DNA of 16,637 nucleotides, taken from an uncultured Chitinophagaceae bacterium (GTDB lineage Bacteria; Bacteroidota; Bacteroidia; Chitinophagales; Chitinophagaceae). The stretch covers positions 1-16,637 of the forward strand of contig CAKSVK010000074.1 of assembly GCA_934502905.1 (NCBI GenBank), read 5' to 3'. Below are positions 14,957-16,637 of this stretch, piece by piece. Made by a program: the position numbers and the translations under genes. Under the pieces are notes generated by a model. That model did not search any database, was not told where the DNA came from, and saw only the letters and a program-made list of their open reading frames with translations. Position 1 is the first letter of the stretch. Each line of letters begins with the position of its first letter.

Positions 14957-16120
14957 TTAAACCCTATAGGCTGAAATCACTAAAAAAATTATAATCAGGA
15001 TCAGCATAACGACAGAGGTCATAAAGCTCAAAGAAAGGAACTTGAATAAAGTCGTCCATCTGCCCTGACCATAAAAGTTCCGCATGGCTTTGTACACAAA
15101 ATATACAATGTAAACTCCTATCAGCAACATTAGCCAATTCAGTATCCACCCATGCAGCTTTCCGTTGACCGCGTCAAGCAGGTAATACAGTAACATTAAA
15201 AGAAAAACACCACAGTATACGTGTATAGCAAAAATACCATGTTCCGCGTAGTACATCTTTTTCCTGCCGTACAGGAGATACAGGAACCATGCAAAAATGG
15301 GCAATGAAATAAATAAAATCGTTGGGAAAGAATGCTTGAACTTATCCTGTATGTTATCTAGTACTCTGCTTCCTTCTTTTTGCTGCTTCTGGTAAAAACG
15401 CAGGTATTCCATCTTAGCAACCCGTTCTAACCGGTCATCTTTTTTACCGGCGGGCAATTCATTTTGCACCGCCTGGTAGACATCCGCATCCTCAAAATAG
15501 TCAAAAAAATCCTTATTTTTTTGCCGGTTCCCGACTGAGTCCTGCAACAGTTGCCTGTTTGAAAGATCAATGAGAACATTTTCATTGCTCACATCTCCGT
15601 CCAGGTTACCGTTTTTTTTAGTGGTTACAGCATTTGCACTCTCAGCCCTGAGCGCTTCCACCTGAAGGGAAGTATTTTTCATCGCCCTTTCCACAGCCCG
15701 GGCTGTCACGCTATCGGGCGCTATCGACCGTATTTCCTCCAATTGCTTATATGTATGCTCTTTAGCAGCCAATTTCGCGCCTACATCTTTTCGCTCCGCT
15801 TTCGTGCTAAAAAATGTAAAATACAGCAAAAAGAAAAAAGCGGAAGTAAATACATACATCCTGATGGGATGAAGATAGGCTGTTCGTCTTCCGCGTACAT
15901 ACTCCGAGGTCAGCATTCCCGGCTTCAGCAGCAGCAGCTTAATGGTACTGAAAAACTTACCGTCGTAATGGGTGATGTCGTTAAAGAAATGAGTGACCAG
16001 GTGCCAAAAGGTCTCTTTTATTGCTATGTTTTCCTGCCCGCAAACCTGGCAAAATCGCCCGGCAACCTGTGCCCCGCAATTCAAACAGTCTTTTTCCGTT
16101 CTTTCCTTAAAATGTGACAC
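14957..16120 (-). CDS. DUF3667 family zinc-ribbon membrane protein
   Basis: 387 residues. A four-cysteine zinc ribbon at the N-terminus (Cys12, Cys15, Cys24, Cys27 in CLNCGAQVAGRFCQVCGQ) is followed by the DUF3667 core: HFFNDITHYDGKFFSTIKLL, KPGMLTSEYVRGRRTAYLHP and a first membrane helix at about 86-105. A charged loop of about 160 residues follows, then a cluster of about four helices to the C-terminus. Function is unknown; the family is common in Bacteroidota and is usually annotated as an inner-membrane protein. The start must be GTG at 16120, because an in-frame TGA lies two codons upstream and no suitable ATG follows before the conserved region. It is the first gene of the unit with mazG and the histidine kinase, and lies only 38 bases from the divergent secreted-protein gene. 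Confidence 0.85.
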   Translation of the reverse strand: MSHFKERTEKDCLNCGAQVAGRFCQVCGQENIAIKETFWHLVTHFFNDITHYDGKFFSTIKLLLLKPGMLTSEYVRGRRTAYLHPIRMYVFTSAFFFLLYFTFFSTKAERKDVGAKLAAKEHTYKQLEEIRSIAPDSVTARAVERAMKNTSLQVEALRAESANAVTTKKNGNLDGDVSNENVLIDLSNRQLLQDSVGNRQKNKDFFDYFEDADVYQAVQNELPAGKKDDRLERVAKMEYLRFYQKQQKEGSRVLDNIQDKFKHSFPTILFISLPIFAWFLYLLYGRKKMYYAEHGIFAIHVYCGVFLLMLLYYLLDAVNGKLHGWILNWLMLLIGVYIVYFVYKAMRNFYGQGRWTTLFKFLSLSFMTSVVMLILIIIFLVISAYRV

Positions 16121-16144
16121 CCATCAAATTTTGGATAAAAATAA

Positions 16145-16152
16145 TACTTTTG
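16145..16152 (+). promoter_or_regulatory. Candidate -7 element of the secreted-protein gene
   Basis: TACTTTTG, an exact TAnnTTTG match, ending six bases before the ATG at 16159. No -33 TTG was found at the usual spacing; TTTG at 16130-16133 is too close. The arrangement implies a nearly leaderless transcript. Confidence 0.45.
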
Positions 16153-16158
16153 CTCTCT

Positions 16159-16637
16159 ATGGAACATCGCTTCTGCAGTACTTTAAAAAGAATGATCCTT
16201 TTCCTCCTGACGCTGGCACTTTTTCAACCGGCGACCTCTCAATATTACTACAATGATATTGTATTACCCGGGCAAAATAAGGACTTGCAGCTATACCGTT
16301 CAAATAAAGTAAAAAAGGTAACCATAGTCAGCTATGAGGCAAATGGCAACATATCGCAGGATTTCAGTTGTCAATTGGTTCCGGCTGCCGATTATTCCAT
16401 AATAACAATGACCAGTACATCCGGCTTTTCCGGCGCCTCTACCCTCACAAGCTGGCACGACAAAGACGGCAACCTGGTAAAAACCACCGATAGCTCGGGT
16501 GTATCCGTTACGACTTATACGTACCGGTATAACAGTGAAAAACAACTCGCAGACGTATCCAATCTTTCCCTTGGCAAGGATAATAAAGACCAGCAGGAAG
16601 AAAAGCACATATGGTTATACGAAAACGGCCACCCTCA
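16159..16637 (+). CDS. Secreted protein of unknown function, C-terminus beyond window
   Basis: An open frame from ATG 16159 to the window end, about 159 residues and no stop. The N-terminus is a classical signal peptide: basic residues (LKR), a hydrophobic core MILFLLTLALF and a likely cleavage after TSQ near residue 28. The mature part is rich in Thr, Ser, Tyr and Asn and looks beta-stranded. Short stretches such as SWHDKDGNLVKTTDSSG and TTYTYRYNSEKQLADV resemble the YD/RHS-like repeat style seen in many Bacteroidota surface or periplasmic proteins. That likeness is weak and no domain can be named. Methionine 12 is an alternative start that would keep the hydrophobic core. It is transcribed away from the DUF3667 gene. 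Confidence 0.7.
   Translation, partial: MEHRFCSTLKRMILFLLTLALFQPATSQYYYNDIVLPGQNKDLQLYRSNKVKKVTIVSYEANGNISQDFSCQLVPAADYSIITMTSTSGFSGASTLTSWHDKDGNLVKTTDSSGVSVTTYTYRYNSEKQLADVSNLSLGKDNKDQQEEKHIWLYENGHP

Overview
The window looks like chromosomal DNA of a Bacteroidota bacterium, most likely a Chitinophagaceae (Chitinophaga-like) relative. This is inferred from protein families: an UpxY-type NusG paralogue heading a Wza/Wzc export operon, a BY-kinase with a YGYGYG tail, a DUF3667 zinc-ribbon membrane protein and CtaA/COX15 haem A synthase. It is also inferred from matches to the Bacteroidota -7 element TAnnTTTG just upstream of several genes, and from weak Shine-Dalgarno sequences. No species can be named without a search.

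Left part (1-6391, all minus strand): an exopolysaccharide/capsule locus read right to left. An acetyltransferase and an oxidoreductase of the WbpD/WlbB and WbpB/WlbA type (ATGA overlap) are predicted to make a diacetamido uronic-acid sugar nucleotide, and a hairpin follows them. A 317-base AT-rich leader with a candidate promoter and inverted repeats precedes a NusG-like antiterminator, a Wza-like outer-membrane export lipoprotein, a Wzc-like co-polymerase/tyrosine kinase and a Wzx-type flippase that runs off the left edge. The kinase gene is broken: the DNA for the end of Walker A and all of Walker A' is absent and the reading frame shifts at that point, leaving a 594-residue N-terminal and a 172-residue C-terminal fragment.

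Middle (6392-10151): a small lysine- and asparagine-rich 51-residue ORF with a good rho-independent terminator (+), then haem A synthase and a TSUP-family permease (both -), and divergently a dGTP triphosphohydrolase (+). The haem A synthase gene has a near-consensus promoter almost touching its start codon.

Right part (10152-16637): a 257-base convergent intergenic region with several short hairpins, then a minus-strand unit read as DUF3667 protein, MazG nucleotide pyrophosphohydrolase and a 1254-residue orphan sensor histidine kinase. MazG and the kinase overlap by four bases (TTGA) and the kinase starts with TTG. At the right edge a secreted protein begins on the plus strand, only 38 bases from the divergent DUF3667 start.

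No tRNA, rRNA, CRISPR array, insertion sequence or phage gene was seen. The most noteworthy observations are the deletion in the BY-kinase, the antiterminator with its structured leader, and the unusual giant kinase co-transcribed with MazG. I did not find a convincing new defence or mobile system.
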